A stretch of DNA of 64,000 nt from Nitrospira sp. (GCA_018242725.1 JAFEBI010000007.1:92061-156060); one strand, 5' to 3'; positions 46,236-55,982 are shown, counted from the first letter of the stretch. The notes: generated from the letters alone by a model not told the origin. Translations and numbers: made by a program.

Positions 46236-46958
46236 TCAGGACATGACCAGAGCGATCGAAAAGGTTGCAGTGTAGCCGTTGTTCGATTCCGAAGGCTCCA
46301 GTATCAAGCGATCGCCTCCGTCTCGAAAGATGACATCATCGTGATTGCGCACGCGACGACCTCCGCTCGACGAGTAGGGGAGCGTGGTGTGCACACGATC
46401 CGTCAATTCATCAGAAAAGTACACCTGTGACGTGAACTCGTAGCTTCCTCGAACAACCGACGCAGTACGGATTTTAAAGTGAATATGCACGGTTCGTGCG
46501 GGATACCAGCCTGGATAGATCGTTTGGAATCGTGCGGTCCCCTGTGCATCAGTCAGCTGATACCCACGCAAGAATTTTTGTCCGCTTGTGTCAAATCCTG
46601 GGTCCTGAACATCGGAATAGATGCCCCGTGCATCGCAGTGCCAAATATCGACTTGAGCATCCGGCAAGGGATGGCAGGCTCCGACATGAACGCGAGACAC
46701 CTGAAAAGTTAAGGTAAGCGGCGTACCAACTACGAGCTTTCCATTGCTCGGTTCAGAACGAATGTCCATGCGATGCAACCGTTCATCGACAAAATAGGGT
46801 CCTTCGGTCTGTTTAGGACGGACGATGCAGAGAGAGTGAGGTGTGGCGTGAGCCGGACATCGCATTTCCATCATCAGGCTAACGCCGGTTGTTCCCACCC
46901 ATGCCAAGATTTGGCGACGAGAGACCAGATATTGGGAATACGCCTCCGTTGTTCTCAT
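46236..46958 (-). CDS. Secreted intradiol ring-cleavage dioxygenase-like protein
   Basis: A 240-residue protein of the catechol/protocatechuate intradiol dioxygenase superfamily. All four iron ligands appear to be present: Tyr114 (RGIYSDV), Tyr152 (PGWYPART), and His158 and His160 (VHIHFK). The N-terminus has a twin-Arg-like SRRQILAWVG followed by a hydrophobic stretch, so export is likely. The substrate may be an aromatic or lignin-like compound. Extracellular members of this superfamily exist, but their physiology is poorly known. It stands alone between the Slp lipoprotein and the DUF4412-like gene. Confidence 0.85.
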   Translation of the reverse strand: MRTTEAYSQYLVSRRQILAWVGTTGVSLMMEMRCPAHATPHSLCIVRPKQTEGPYFVDERLHRMDIRSEPSNGKLVVGTPLTLTFQVSRVHVGACHPLPDAQVDIWHCDARGIYSDVQDPGFDTSGQKFLRGYQLTDAQGTARFQTIYPGWYPARTVHIHFKIRTASVVRGSYEFTSQVYFSDELTDRVHTTLPYSSSGGRRVRNHDDVIFRDGGDRLILEPSESNNGYTATFSIALVMS

Positions 46959-47010
46959 AGATTGAACCTTCTCTCATTCACTCATATTTTGGTGTGAGCA
47001 CGAAAGATGA

Positions 47011-47718
47011 CTACCGACCCCTCATGCGCGGATGAATGCGCGCTGGTGGGGGAGGCGCCGGAGATGGTGAAAACCCACCGCCACCACCGAAATACGGACG
47101 ACCATAGAATCCACCCCCTCCCCAGTAACCACCGTAGGGACCCCAAAATCCGCCGTAGGGGTAGAATCCGCTGTATCCATAGGGCGGATAGTACGCACCA
47201 TAGTATGGACTTCGATCCCTTCGCCTCTGGGACGCGATACTGTTCCAGTCAATGATGTGCTTGATCTCAAGGATGGGGTAGGTGTAGTCACTTTCATCGA
47301 GCTGTCTTGTCGTCTCACCTTTCACTGTACCAATTACGGTAATAGGTGTGCCCTGTGGGAGGCTGGCAGGATCGAGAAATGCTCCTCGAACCGCAAGGAA
47401 TCGACCTTCAGATTGAAGGCGATCGTCGGACAGGGGACCGTCTTTCTCTGTCGGGAGTTGCAAAACTTCCACTTCCGTTTCAGCGTCCGTCCGTTTTGCG
47501 CGAATGACCGTGCCACCGACCATGATCGTTCGTCCGATATATTCGTCAGGCGCTCGCTTCAAGTCAGCAAACGTCACGGTGGCATCAATCTCCTTCTCCA
47601 GTCCCAGGGGAATACCAAGGAGCTCAGTGTCCCGTTGGACTTGATGGATGGATTCCGCACAGGCTGAAAGCATGAATGCCCCACCAATCAGCAAAGCGAA
47701 GAGCGTCATGCGAGACAT
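47011..47718 (-). CDS. slp: Slp-family outer-membrane lipoprotein
   Basis: A 235-residue lipoprotein. The signal MTLFALLIGGAFMLSAC ends with lipobox Cys20. The body contains the Slp pattern (VTFADLKRAPDEYIGRTIMVGGTVI, FLAVRGAFLDP, ITVIGTVKGE). The last about 70 residues are a Tyr/Gly/Pro/Phe-rich tail (YYPPYGYSGFYPYGGFWGPY, GRPYFGGGGG), unusual for Slp and probably disordered or adhesive. An AGGAG precedes the ATG by eight bases. The outer-membrane barrel gene is 12 bases upstream in the same direction, suggesting co-transcription. Confidence 0.85.
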   Translation of the reverse strand: MSRMTLFALLIGGAFMLSACAESIHQVQRDTELLGIPLGLEKEIDATVTFADLKRAPDEYIGRTIMVGGTVIRAKRTDAETEVEVLQLPTEKDGPLSDDRLQSEGRFLAVRGAFLDPASLPQGTPITVIGTVKGETTRQLDESDYTYPILEIKHIIDWNSIASQRRRDRSPYYGAYYPPYGYSGFYPYGGFWGPYGGYWGGGGFYGRPYFGGGGGFSPSPAPPPPARIHPRMRGR

Positions 47719-47730
47719 GGTTGTTCTCCT

Positions 47731-48390
47731 CTAGAAATGATACGACAGTCCACCCAGGATATGCTGTGCTCTATAATTGCCGCTGAAGCCTCCATCAGGG
47801 CCAAAGGCGCCCTCAAACTTCAACGTGGCCCCGGTATACTTATACTCCCCAAAGATAGCGATCTTGGGAGTGATGAACGTCCTCAACCCTGCGAGGACAT
47901 TCCACGCCACAGCGACATCTGAGTCGCTTCTCACCGTCGGCGTATCACCGATCCGAGCGATGGCGGCTCCGATACCGGCTCCGACATACGGCTGAAGCAT
48001 GCGACCTGGATAGCGCGCAATAACGTTGACGCCGACCGTCGTGACCCTCAAATGAATACCCGGGTCAGCAGCCAAACTCGCGGTAGCCGGCAACGCCTTA
48101 ATATGGGGAGTGGTGTGAAACACTTCCCCCTCGATTCCGTACCAACTGTGTCCTGGAAAATAGCCTACCTTCGCTCCATAGGTAATCGAGTTTTGTAGAT
48201 CGAAGTCGGCTAAAGGCCCGGCCACTCCAGCCTGTGGTCCCGTTCCGCCGATTGCGTTGATCCGATCCGCAAAATTCACTCCTGCCTGCCCGGCAACATA
48301 CATTTCTGCGGATACGGGACTAGGCACCACCATGATGCTTGCAAACCCGATTGCAAGGAAGGTGATGAGACTCACTCTGTTCGTTTCCAT
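47731..48390 (-). CDS. Outer-membrane beta-barrel protein (OmpA/OmpW-like)
   Basis: A 219-residue protein with a signal peptide (about 28 residues, cleavage near VSAEMY). The mature part alternates hydrophobic and polar residues (YVAGQAGVNFADRI, YGAKVGYFPGHSWYGIEGEV, VNVIARYP, LQPYVGAGIGAAIARIG, IAIFGEYKYTG) and ends in GGLSYHF with the terminal Phe needed for outer-membrane insertion. It should fold as an eight-stranded barrel. GGAGG sits six bases before the ATG. It is the first gene of a short operon with slp. Confidence 0.88.
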   Translation of the reverse strand: METNRVSLITFLAIGFASIMVVPSPVSAEMYVAGQAGVNFADRINAIGGTGPQAGVAGPLADFDLQNSITYGAKVGYFPGHSWYGIEGEVFHTTPHIKALPATASLAADPGIHLRVTTVGVNVIARYPGRMLQPYVGAGIGAAIARIGDTPTVRSDSDVAVAWNVLAGLRTFITPKIAIFGEYKYTGATLKFEGAFGPDGGFSGNYRAQHILGGLSYHF

Positions 48391-48675
48391 CCTCGACCTC
48401 CGTTAGGTCATCATACCAGAAGTTTTGTCGATACTAGGTTCCCCGATGAACGCAAGATGATCACTTCGTGACGGTCATCTAACTATTCGTTTTCCATCAT
48501 GGCAAAATCTCATGAACTCCAGCTCCTAATAAGACATCCGCATGATGGTTGCACTCTTCACGCTCACCAGCATCTTCCCACTTGGACTCTGCACGTCACC
48601 TATGGTACATCACGTACGGGACACAACCATGAAGGTGGAATTGACACATCTGTCACTACTACGGAGGTACTGATT

Positions 48676-49077
48676 ATGGGCTTGATGGACCAAATGGGAC
48701 AAGTCGTCGGCGGTCTTTTGGGTGGGCAGAGCGGGCAAAACCCGCTTTTGCAAGCCGTCGCCGGTTTACTGGGAAACAACAGCAACCTGGGTGGACTCGC
48801 TGGGCTTGTTCAGGCTTTTCAGAAAAACGGATTGGGTGAGATTGTGAATTCGTGGGTGAGTACGGGACAGAACATGCCGGCGTCGCCGCAGCAGATTGAG
48901 CAAGGACTGGGGAGCGATCTCCTGAAGCAATTGGCTGGTAAAGCCGGGCTATCCCCTCAAGATGCAAGCGCACAATTGTCCGACCTTCTTCCGAGCTTGG
49001 TCGACAAACTGACTCCAAACGGCAAGATTGAGACCGGTCCATTGGAGCAGCTCCTCAAGCTGGTTCAAGGGAAGTAA
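48676..49077 (+). CDS. YidB/DUF937-like small protein
   Basis: A 133-residue protein, starting at an ATG at 48676 eight bases after GGAGG. It has the YidB/DUF937 pattern: QVVGGLLGGQSGQNPLLQAV, LVQAFQKNGLGEIVNSWVS, PASPQQIEQGLGSDLL and AQLSDLLPSLVDKLTPNGKI. The start chosen is where similarity to the family begins; the upstream frame is not typical. The function of this family is unsettled. It has a glycine-rich start and no signal peptide. It is transcribed divergently from the outer-membrane barrel gene. Confidence 0.88.
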   Translation: MGLMDQMGQVVGGLLGGQSGQNPLLQAVAGLLGNNSNLGGLAGLVQAFQKNGLGEIVNSWVSTGQNMPASPQQIEQGLGSDLLKQLAGKAGLSPQDASAQLSDLLPSLVDKLTPNGKIETGPLEQLLKLVQGK

Positions 49078-49215
49078 TGAGTTGATCGTCTGTGCCTCGA
49101 TCGTCGGCAAAGATGAATGCGGACGATCGGGCACACAGCTTCGTCCTCTTGCTGGCATTTTGATGAACGGAATTGCCGTTCGCACTGAAGTCATTTTCTT
49201 CCGTAGGCCCCACCG

Positions 49216-49731
49216 ATGTCCTCCAGCCCAGCCGACCCTTCCATCTTAAAACCAGGATCACGATCACCAAAACCGGTTGTCGTATGGACGGCAATCGGGT
49301 TGGTTTGCCTATCGATTATCTGGACTCTCCGAGACCTGTCTCCGCGAATGACGTCGAGCGAGGTCATTGGGGATCCTCTCTCACCGGACAAGGTTCCGTT
49401 GGTCACAGGGGAGGAACCGTTCATTGATCTGTTTACACATGCAGGCTGCGCGGTCTGCCATGTGATCCCCGGTATTCCTGGAGCCAACGGCCACGTCGGC
49501 CCTCCCTTGATACTCGGCACCACCGGCACACAACGACTCACGGACCCAACCTACCATGGCGAAGCCAAGACGGTGCACGAGTATATCGTGGAATCAGTAT
49601 TGGACCCTCAGCAATTTGTAGTGCAGGGCTACCCGGAACACACCATGCCGACCTGGTATGGATCCAAACTCAGCGCGTCGGCCCTCGAAAAAATCGCGGT
49701 GTATCTTGAGCGGCAAACGGCCGAACACTAA
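49216..49731 (+). CDS. Membrane-anchored mono-heme cytochrome c
   Basis: A 171-residue protein with one N-terminal membrane helix (VVVWTAIGLVCLSIIW, about residues 21-37) and a periplasmic cytochrome c domain. The heme site is Cys78-x-x-Cys81-His82 (GCAVCH) and the axial Met is Met144 in HTMPTWYG. It should carry electrons in the periplasm, perhaps to a terminal oxidase. It follows the YidB-like gene by about 140 bases and converges with pilU. Confidence 0.88.
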   Translation: MSSSPADPSILKPGSRSPKPVVVWTAIGLVCLSIIWTLRDLSPRMTSSEVIGDPLSPDKVPLVTGEEPFIDLFTHAGCAVCHVIPGIPGANGHVGPPLILGTTGTQRLTDPTYHGEAKTVHEYIVESVLDPQQFVVQGYPEHTMPTWYGSKLSASALEKIAVYLERQTAEH

Positions 49732-49799
49732 GAGCCTGTACGATATCGAGGTGACATCTTGGATCACCCGTCGGCAGGCTTGAACGGATGGCAGGAGTC

Positions 49800-50978
49800 T
49801 TATCGTTTTCGAAAGGGTGTGACGTTTCCGGAGGGACCTCCCTGAATCTTGAAGGCATCGGCGCCTGGACCTGTTCCTGGCTGCTTATCAAGCAGCGCAT
49901 TCACCGCCTCATCGCCTTTGAGTCCTTCAAGCTTGATCTTCAAGCGAAGGTTGTTCGCACTATCGGCATTGATCAAGGCCTGCTCCAACGAAATCTTGTT
50001 CACCTTATACAGCTGAAACAAGACATAGTCGAAGGTCTGACACCCTTCATCCGTTCCTTGTTCCATGGCTTCTTTCAAGGTATCGATCTCAGCCTTCTTG
50101 ATCAAATCCTTGACACGTGGTGTGTCCATCATAATTTCTAATGCCGGCACACGCTTCCCATCCACCGATGGGATCAGTCGTTGCGAAACAACCGCCCGTA
50201 AGTTCAAGGAGAGCTGCAAATAGATCTGGGCATGACGTTCGACCGGGAAAAAGTTCATGATTCGTTCGATGGCCTGATTGGCGTTGTTGGAGTGCAGCGT
50301 GGCAATGCACAGATGGCCGGTCTCGGCAAACGTAATCGCGGCTTCCATCGTCTCCGTATCCCGTACCTCGCCGATCAGAATAACATCGGGAGCCTGCCGG
50401 AGCGTATTTTTCAGCGCGTTCTGGAACGTCAAGGTATCAAACCCGACCTCGCGCTGTGTGATGAGTGATTTTTTATGTTGATGAACGAACTCAATCGGAT
50501 CCTCGACGGTAATGATATGGCCCGGATAAATGGCATTGCGGTGGTCGATCATTGCCGCCAACGTCGTGGATTTCCCGGAACCGGTCGCACCGACAACCAA
50601 CACTAAGCCGCGTTTGGTCATCGCGATGTCTTTGATGATCGGAGGAAGTTGGAGTTGCTCGACCGTCTGGATTTCCGCCTTGATGTGTCGAAACACTAGC
50701 CCGACATTGCCCTTCTGCCTGAAGATGTTGACGCGAAACCGGCCAAGCTCCTTGTAATACAGCGCCAGATTCATCTCCATTTTTTCTTCAAATTCGCTCC
50801 GCTGTTGCCCACGCATAAGCGCCAAGGCCAGCGCTTCGAGCTGCTCATTTGTAAACGGCGGCGCCTCCGTCTGTTGGGTGGCTCCATGAACTCGGTAAAT
50901 CGGCGGGGCATCAATGGTCAAATACAAGTCCGACGCTTCGCGCTCCACCATGACTTTCAAGAGATTTCGAACATCCAT
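49800..50978 (-). CDS. pilU: Type IV pilus retraction ATPase, PilU-type
   Basis: An AAA-type secretion ATPase of about 392 residues that helps retract type IV pili. Walker A is VVGATGSGKSTT, the Asp-box VEDPIEFVH, Walker B ILIGEVRDTETME and the His-box LCIATLHSNN. The sequence has the features of PilU (long C-terminus with extra residues KLEGLKGDEAVNALL) and follows pilT by 26 bases. The ATG at 50978 is preferred to 50984, which lies too close to its ribosome-binding site. Together with pilT and the pilin at the window end it indicates working type IV pili. Confidence 0.93.
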   Translation of the reverse strand: MDVRNLLKVMVEREASDLYLTIDAPPIYRVHGATQQTEAPPFTNEQLEALALALMRGQQRSEFEEKMEMNLALYYKELGRFRVNIFRQKGNVGLVFRHIKAEIQTVEQLQLPPIIKDIAMTKRGLVLVVGATGSGKSTTLAAMIDHRNAIYPGHIITVEDPIEFVHQHKKSLITQREVGFDTLTFQNALKNTLRQAPDVILIGEVRDTETMEAAITFAETGHLCIATLHSNNANQAIERIMNFFPVERHAQIYLQLSLNLRAVVSQRLIPSVDGKRVPALEIMMDTPRVKDLIKKAEIDTLKEAMEQGTDEGCQTFDYVLFQLYKVNKISLEQALINADSANNLRLKIKLEGLKGDEAVNALLDKQPGTGPGADAFKIQGGPSGNVTPFRKR

Positions 50979-51004
50979 GCTCATACTCCGCCGTTGCAGA
51001 AGCC

Positions 51005-52063
51005 TTACGCCGCTCCAGCCACCGATGCCCCAAACAGATTTGGATTCATGCTACGCGACTGCGCCTCTGCTTTATGCACGACTCCGCGTGTCGCAAGATC
51101 AACCAAGGCCATGTCCATCGTTTGCATCCCGTCTTTTTGGCTTGCCTGCATGATTCCCGGGATTTGATGCAACTTGGCCTCACGAATCAGGTTTCGTACG
51201 GCCGTCGTCGCAACCATGATTTCTAACGCCGCGACCCGCCCTCCGGTTTTTTTCTTCAGGAGAGTTTGGGTGAGCACGGCTTCCAAGGCTTCAGAAAGCT
51301 GTGTCCTGATCTGCGCCTGTTGCGCCGGCGGGAACGCGTCAATGATACGGTCGATCGTCTTTGGCGCGCTTGACGTGTGGAGAGTGCCGAAGACCAGGTG
51401 GCCGGTTTCCGCCGCGGTCAACGCCAGTTGAATAGTCTCCAAGTCCCGCATTTCGCCCACGAGCACGATGTCCGGATCTTCACGTAGCGCTGACTTCAAG
51501 GCATTCGCGAAGGAGAGAGTGTGCACGCCGAGTTCGCGTTGATTGACCAGACACTTCTTCGATTTGTGAACAAACTCGATCGGATCTTCGATGGTAATGA
51601 TATGGCCCTCAAACGTATTGTTCAGATAGTCCACCATCGCGGCCAGCGTCGTCGACTTACCGGATCCCGTTGGTCCGGTCACCAAAATCAAGCCTTTCTC
51701 TTTGTCACACAGTTGCCTCAGAATCGGCGGCATGCCGAGTTTTTCCAACGGAAGAATCGTCGTTGGGATATTTCGGAAGACCGCGCCGAGCCCGCGCTGC
51801 TGGACAAAGACGTTGACGCGGAACCGCGCGATGTCCCCAAGCTCAAAGGAAAAGTCACATTCACGTTTTTCTTCGAAGGACTTCCGTTGAGCATCGTTCA
51901 TCATGTCGTAGATCAACGCGTGTGTTTCATCGGGAGTCAGTGGTGGGTGGTCGAGTTTTTTGAGATCACCGTGAATACGGATCATCGGGGGCTCGCCCGC
52001 GCTGATATGACAATCGGACGCGCCTTCTTTGACCGAGAACGTCAGCAGCTTGGAAATATCCAT
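51005..52063 (-). CDS. pilT: Type IV pilus retraction ATPase, PilT
   Basis: The main pilus retraction motor, 352 residues, cytoplasmic hexamer. Motifs: ASDCHISAGEPPMIRIHGDL at the N-terminal domain, Walker A GPTGSGKSTT (130-139), ITIEDPIEFVHKSKK, Walker B IVLVGEMRDLETIQ, GHLVFGTLHTSSAPKT, and the AIRNLIRE-like segment TTAVRNLIREAK typical of PilT. AGGGG precedes the ATG by nine bases. It heads the pilT-pilU pair. Confidence 0.96.
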   Translation of the reverse strand: MDISKLLTFSVKEGASDCHISAGEPPMIRIHGDLKKLDHPPLTPDETHALIYDMMNDAQRKSFEEKRECDFSFELGDIARFRVNVFVQQRGLGAVFRNIPTTILPLEKLGMPPILRQLCDKEKGLILVTGPTGSGKSTTLAAMVDYLNNTFEGHIITIEDPIEFVHKSKKCLVNQRELGVHTLSFANALKSALREDPDIVLVGEMRDLETIQLALTAAETGHLVFGTLHTSSAPKTIDRIIDAFPPAQQAQIRTQLSEALEAVLTQTLLKKKTGGRVAALEIMVATTAVRNLIREAKLHQIPGIMQASQKDGMQTMDMALVDLATRGVVHKAEAQSRSMNPNLFGASVAGAA

Positions 52064-52180
52064 TCCGTGTGACCCCTGGTAAATGGGTTATAGCGAGGAT
52101 GGGAACACCCTGTGCATCATGGCACAGCACTGCCTGAAATCAAGAAAATAGCCGGAAGGCGACGATCGGCCTCGCGTGAG

Positions 52181-53353
52181 TTAGAGGAGACCTGCTTCGC
52201 GACCTGCGAGCGTCACGGCCCGCAAGGCTTCATCAAGCTGATCCGTGGTGTGCGCGGCAGTCACGGTGAACCGGATTCGGCTCGTACCGTCCGGCACGGT
52301 GGGTGGCCGAATGGCAGGAGCATACACGCCATGGGCGAGAAGGCGATCCGCAAACGCGGAAGCCTTGGCCGCATCGCCGATGAGAACCGGGAGAATGGGA
52401 CTGACGGTTGGCGTCAGACGAAAACCTCTGTCCCGGAGCTCCTTGAACAGGTATTGACGATTCGCCCAAAGCCGATCTCGTCGCTCCGGTTCCCGCTCAA
52501 CAATGGCAATGGCCGCCGAAGCCGCCGCCGCCATGGCAGGGGGAAGCGCCGTGGTAAAAATAAAGGACCGTGCCGTGTTCAGTAAATACTGGACAAAGTC
52601 ATTGGATCCAACAACATACGCCCCGTAACTACCCAGCGCTTTGCTGAGTGTTCCCATATGAAAGGGGATTCGTCCTTCCAGACCGAACTGTTCGATCGTG
52701 CCACGACCGGTGGTTCCCATAATGCCGGTTCCATGAGCATCATCCACATACAACATCGCGTCGTATCGTTCAGCGAGGCCAACCAGATCGGCCAGCGGCG
52801 CCACATCACCATCCATACTGAAGAGGCCTTCCGTGATGATCAGGGTTCGACGAGTGCCGGACCGCCGTCGCAGGAGCGCTTGGAGATGCGCACAATCACC
52901 GTGCCGAAATACCCGGAAATCAGCCTGACTCAATCGACAGCCATCAATCAGACTGGCATGGCACAAGCGGTCGGCAATGATCAGATCACCACGGCCGATA
53001 AGATTGGGAATCACGCCTACGTTGACGAGATATCCAGCCCCGAATACCAGCGATGCCTCTGCTCCTTTGAACCTCGCCAGCGCAGTTTCAAGGCTCGCGT
53101 GAGGAGGAAGCGTACCACTGACGAGCCTCGACGCGCCGGATCCCGTTCCATATCGTTCCGTCGCCTCGACGGCAGCCTGCACCACTTCAGGATGTGTGGC
53201 AAGGCCAAGATAATCGTTGGACGACAGTAAGATTACCGTGCGCCCGGCATAGTTCACGATCGGTCCTGTGGCGGAGTTCAACGGCGACAACGATCGCTTT
53301 AATGATTGATTGGTAAGCTGTTGGAGTGTCACTCGAAATTGATCGGTCGACAA
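52181..53353 (-). CDS. bioF: 8-amino-7-oxononanoate synthase
   Basis: PLP-dependent enzyme of biotin synthesis that joins pimeloyl thioester and L-alanine. The 390-residue protein has SSNDYLGLATHPEV, GSGASRLVSGT, DDAHGTG (205-211, with the PLP-stacking His207) and HMGTLSKALGSYG with the Schiff-base Lys238. It starts at a TTG at 53353, nine bases after GGAG; no better ATG is in frame. Other bio genes are not visible nearby. Confidence 0.93.
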   Translation of the reverse strand: MSTDQFRVTLQQLTNQSLKRSLSPLNSATGPIVNYAGRTVILLSSNDYLGLATHPEVVQAAVEATERYGTGSGASRLVSGTLPPHASLETALARFKGAEASLVFGAGYLVNVGVIPNLIGRGDLIIADRLCHASLIDGCRLSQADFRVFRHGDCAHLQALLRRRSGTRRTLIITEGLFSMDGDVAPLADLVGLAERYDAMLYVDDAHGTGIMGTTGRGTIEQFGLEGRIPFHMGTLSKALGSYGAYVVGSNDFVQYLLNTARSFIFTTALPPAMAAAASAAIAIVEREPERRDRLWANRQYLFKELRDRGFRLTPTVSPILPVLIGDAAKASAFADRLLAHGVYAPAIRPPTVPDGTSRIRFTVTAAHTTDQLDEALRAVTLAGREAGLL

Positions 53354-53515
53354 CGTATAGACTCCGACGCGTCGGTTGCCAGAGAGGCATGGCCCTCCCG
53401 TCGCATCCCGATTCCATTGACAAGGTGCGCTACCGTTCAGTATAAGACAACGGTTCTATGATAGAAATCCAGGATAGAAATCCGGTTTTGATTCGCAAAG
53501 GAGTAATGGGGCTCG

Positions 53516-54292
53516 ATGACGTACCGAATAAAAGTTCCGCCTCGTACCTTACCAGTCGGTGAAGAACAGCTCGTGAGTGGACTTGAGCATTGGCTGATCG
53601 GGCTCAAGAGCTATCGATGGTCCTTGCTTGTCGGATGTGCGCTGCTGCTCCTCATGGGGATGGGTCTTTGGGGATTGTTCTGGTACGAAGAACAAAACGC
53701 GAGCAAGGCTCAAGAACTTGAGAGAGAAGCAACGCTTCGTCTGTTTACGCGGCCGTCCAGTGACCCACAAAAAACAGCCAGTAACCTCAATGAGGCTATT
53801 GCCCTGTATAAACGGGTACTTGATGAGTATCCACGTACCCCGACAGCCCCACTGGTCCAGTTCAGCCTGGGGAATGCGTACCTTCAATCAAATAACGTGG
53901 ACTCGGCGATCGATGCCTACCAACGATTTACCTCCACCTATGCCTCCAACACATCGCTCCTCGGGCTGGTCTATCAAAAATTAGGATATGCCCATCTTCT
54001 GAAAAAGGATCTCGACCAGGCGGCCAAAGCATACTCCTCGATACTCGACTTGCCTGGAGCAATGAACCGAGACTATGCGCTGTTTGAAGTCGCTCGGCTT
54101 GAAGAAAGCCGGTCAAAGCCTGACGAAGCCTTGAAGCATTACCAAGAACTCATGAAGACCCATCCTAACTCTCCACTCACGAGCGAAGCTGCGGTGCGCG
54201 TGAAGGTCATTGAAGCCAAAAAAAATCCTGAGCCTTCTCCTGCCGCTGCGACACCAGCCGCGTCAGCCCCGTCCAAGCCCTTTAAACCCTAG
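53516..54292 (+). CDS. YfgM/tol-pal-type TPR membrane protein
   Basis: A 258-residue protein with one membrane helix (WSLLVGCALLLLMGMGLWGLFW, about residues 36-57), so it is anchored in the inner membrane with a periplasmic C-terminal domain. That domain contains about four to five TPR-like helix pairs (LNEAIALYKRVLDEYPRTP, SAIDAYQRFTSTYASNTS, QAAKAYSSILDL, EALKHYQELMKTHPNSP). It ends with an Ala/Pro tail. It may act as a chaperone or scaffold, like YfgM. Its 3' end meets the transglycosylase gene, convergent. Confidence 0.8.
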   Translation: MTYRIKVPPRTLPVGEEQLVSGLEHWLIGLKSYRWSLLVGCALLLLMGMGLWGLFWYEEQNASKAQELEREATLRLFTRPSSDPQKTASNLNEAIALYKRVLDEYPRTPTAPLVQFSLGNAYLQSNNVDSAIDAYQRFTSTYASNTSLLGLVYQKLGYAHLLKKDLDQAAKAYSSILDLPGAMNRDYALFEVARLEESRSKPDEALKHYQELMKTHPNSPLTSEAAVRVKVIEAKKNPEPSPAAATPAASAPSKPFKP

Positions 54293-54351
54293 GCCATCCA
54301 TCTGAACACAGCAACGTGGGTGTCAGGATATTTTCAGGAGTCCGCCTGATG

Positions 54352-55692
54352 CTATCGAGCGAGATTCAGCAGTTCACCCGCTCGAATACCGGGACCTGAA
54401 ATATTATTGCGGGCCTTGATGGTCTTGATGGGAATTCCAAACTTTCGCGAGATTTTTTGAAGTGTGTCACCTATCCGAACGCGATACAAGCGTGACGCAT
54501 TGACCTTGGGACGCGAGGTCTCTCGATCCGCCATCATCGCCATGGGAGGAAATTTGTGGGTGGGAACTCGTTCAAGCAATTCCAAGACTTTTGAGCTCGT
54601 CCCGACGGGAACCTTTAGGTGGTAGGCCGCCTCGTCCGGAGGCGTGGCATCCCGACGAAGTTCCGGATTCAAGAGTCGAAGATCGTTGTACGAAATACCT
54701 GTGACATTGGAAATGGCCCGGAAATGCAGCGGGCGAGTCACGATGACTTCCTCAAATTCATGAGGGGCAACCGGGTTTTGAATAAACCCATATTGGTCCG
54801 GATTCCGAGCAATAATCGTGGCGGCCATAATGCGAGGCACATATTGCTTCGTTTCCAGCCGAATCAATTTGGTCCGGGAAATCTCAGAAAACGACTCGGC
54901 TTGAGCCTTGTGAAGCGCGCGTAACACCTTTCCTTCTCCGGCATTATAGGCCGCCATCGCTAACGGCCAGGTTCCGAAAATATCATATAAGTCCCTGAGA
55001 TACCTTGCTGCCGCTACCGTCGATTTAATGGGATCTCGCCGTTCGTCCACATAGGGATCGATGCGTAATCCGTACAGCTTTCCTGTTCCTTTCATGAACT
55101 GCCAGGGACCCGTCGCTTTGGCCCTCGAATAGGCGTACGGATTGAACCCACTTTCGACCAAGGACAAATGCACGAGATCACTCGGAAGGTTGAATTCCGC
55201 AAAGATGTTTTCGACCAGCGGACGGTAACGATTGAGCCGCACAAGCCATTGCTCGAATCGATCCCGAATGGAGGTGTTAAAAAACCGGATGTGGCTCTGC
55301 ACCGATTGGTCGATTACCACCGGAATGTTATAGAGCGTCTCCTGAGGTCCTGACGACCTCGCGCTTGCTGCAGTCTCAGCAGTCTCAATCGAAGGCGTCT
55401 CCGCCGAATTGTCACTGGAGGAAAGATCTGGAGGCGAGGCGGTCAGCTCAGGCTCCAAGGGAATCAGATTAGGATCCAGATCATCGCTGTTTTCTTGAGC
55501 AGAGTCGATCCCTTCAAGGGCCGTTTCCTGAGCGGCAGGGTACGGCGAGGGGGAAGACTGGTTGACAGCAGCTGCATCTTGCGCCAGACCTTGACAGGGA
55601 AGCGCGAGTAAAACAGAACCCAGCACACAGATAGCCGCCACGCCAGCAGTCCAACACCATCGTTTGACGATCATCACCACGCAAGGCAGCAT
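54352..55692 (-). CDS. mltD: MltD-like lytic transglycosylase with LysM
   Basis: A 446-residue exported murein hydrolase. A hydrophobic segment (VAAICVLGSVLLALPCQGLAQ) serves as signal. After a low-complexity Ser/Thr/Glu region, the SLT domain has the catalytic Glu180 in LSLVESGFNPYAYS, then AKATGPWQFMKGTGKLYGL and AMAAYNAGEGKV. One LysM domain occupies the last 45 residues (YRVRIGDTLQKISRKFGIPI). It cleaves peptidoglycan glycan strands with 1,6-anhydro formation. The ATG at 55692 is used; the start could be earlier at 55728 or later at 55674. Confidence 0.9.
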   Translation of the reverse strand: MLPCVVMIVKRWCWTAGVAAICVLGSVLLALPCQGLAQDAAAVNQSSPSPYPAAQETALEGIDSAQENSDDLDPNLIPLEPELTASPPDLSSSDNSAETPSIETAETAASARSSGPQETLYNIPVVIDQSVQSHIRFFNTSIRDRFEQWLVRLNRYRPLVENIFAEFNLPSDLVHLSLVESGFNPYAYSRAKATGPWQFMKGTGKLYGLRIDPYVDERRDPIKSTVAAARYLRDLYDIFGTWPLAMAAYNAGEGKVLRALHKAQAESFSEISRTKLIRLETKQYVPRIMAATIIARNPDQYGFIQNPVAPHEFEEVIVTRPLHFRAISNVTGISYNDLRLLNPELRRDATPPDEAAYHLKVPVGTSSKVLELLERVPTHKFPPMAMMADRETSRPKVNASRLYRVRIGDTLQKISRKFGIPIKTIKARNNISGPGIRAGELLNLAR

Positions 55693-55982
55693 GTGAGAGA
55701 GCCTATCGATCCTATGCAAACTTGTCAAGAAATCGACCGGGCCCTCTGTTCGTGATCACCCTTGTCCGGGATTGGCGCGCAAGCCCCATCGAGTCCAGTC
55801 CTGTCGATTTATGGAAGCACTCAATCATGGGGATTCGCTGAAACTCCGAGACGACCAACTCACATAGGCAACCCTGGTGGTCGATTCCTTGACAGGTTCC
55901 CAGAGCAAATGGTAGCGTACGCCCTCTCCAGACAGCTATCTTACCGAATTTACATTGTTATTTTGTGAGGAGGTCTTGATCA

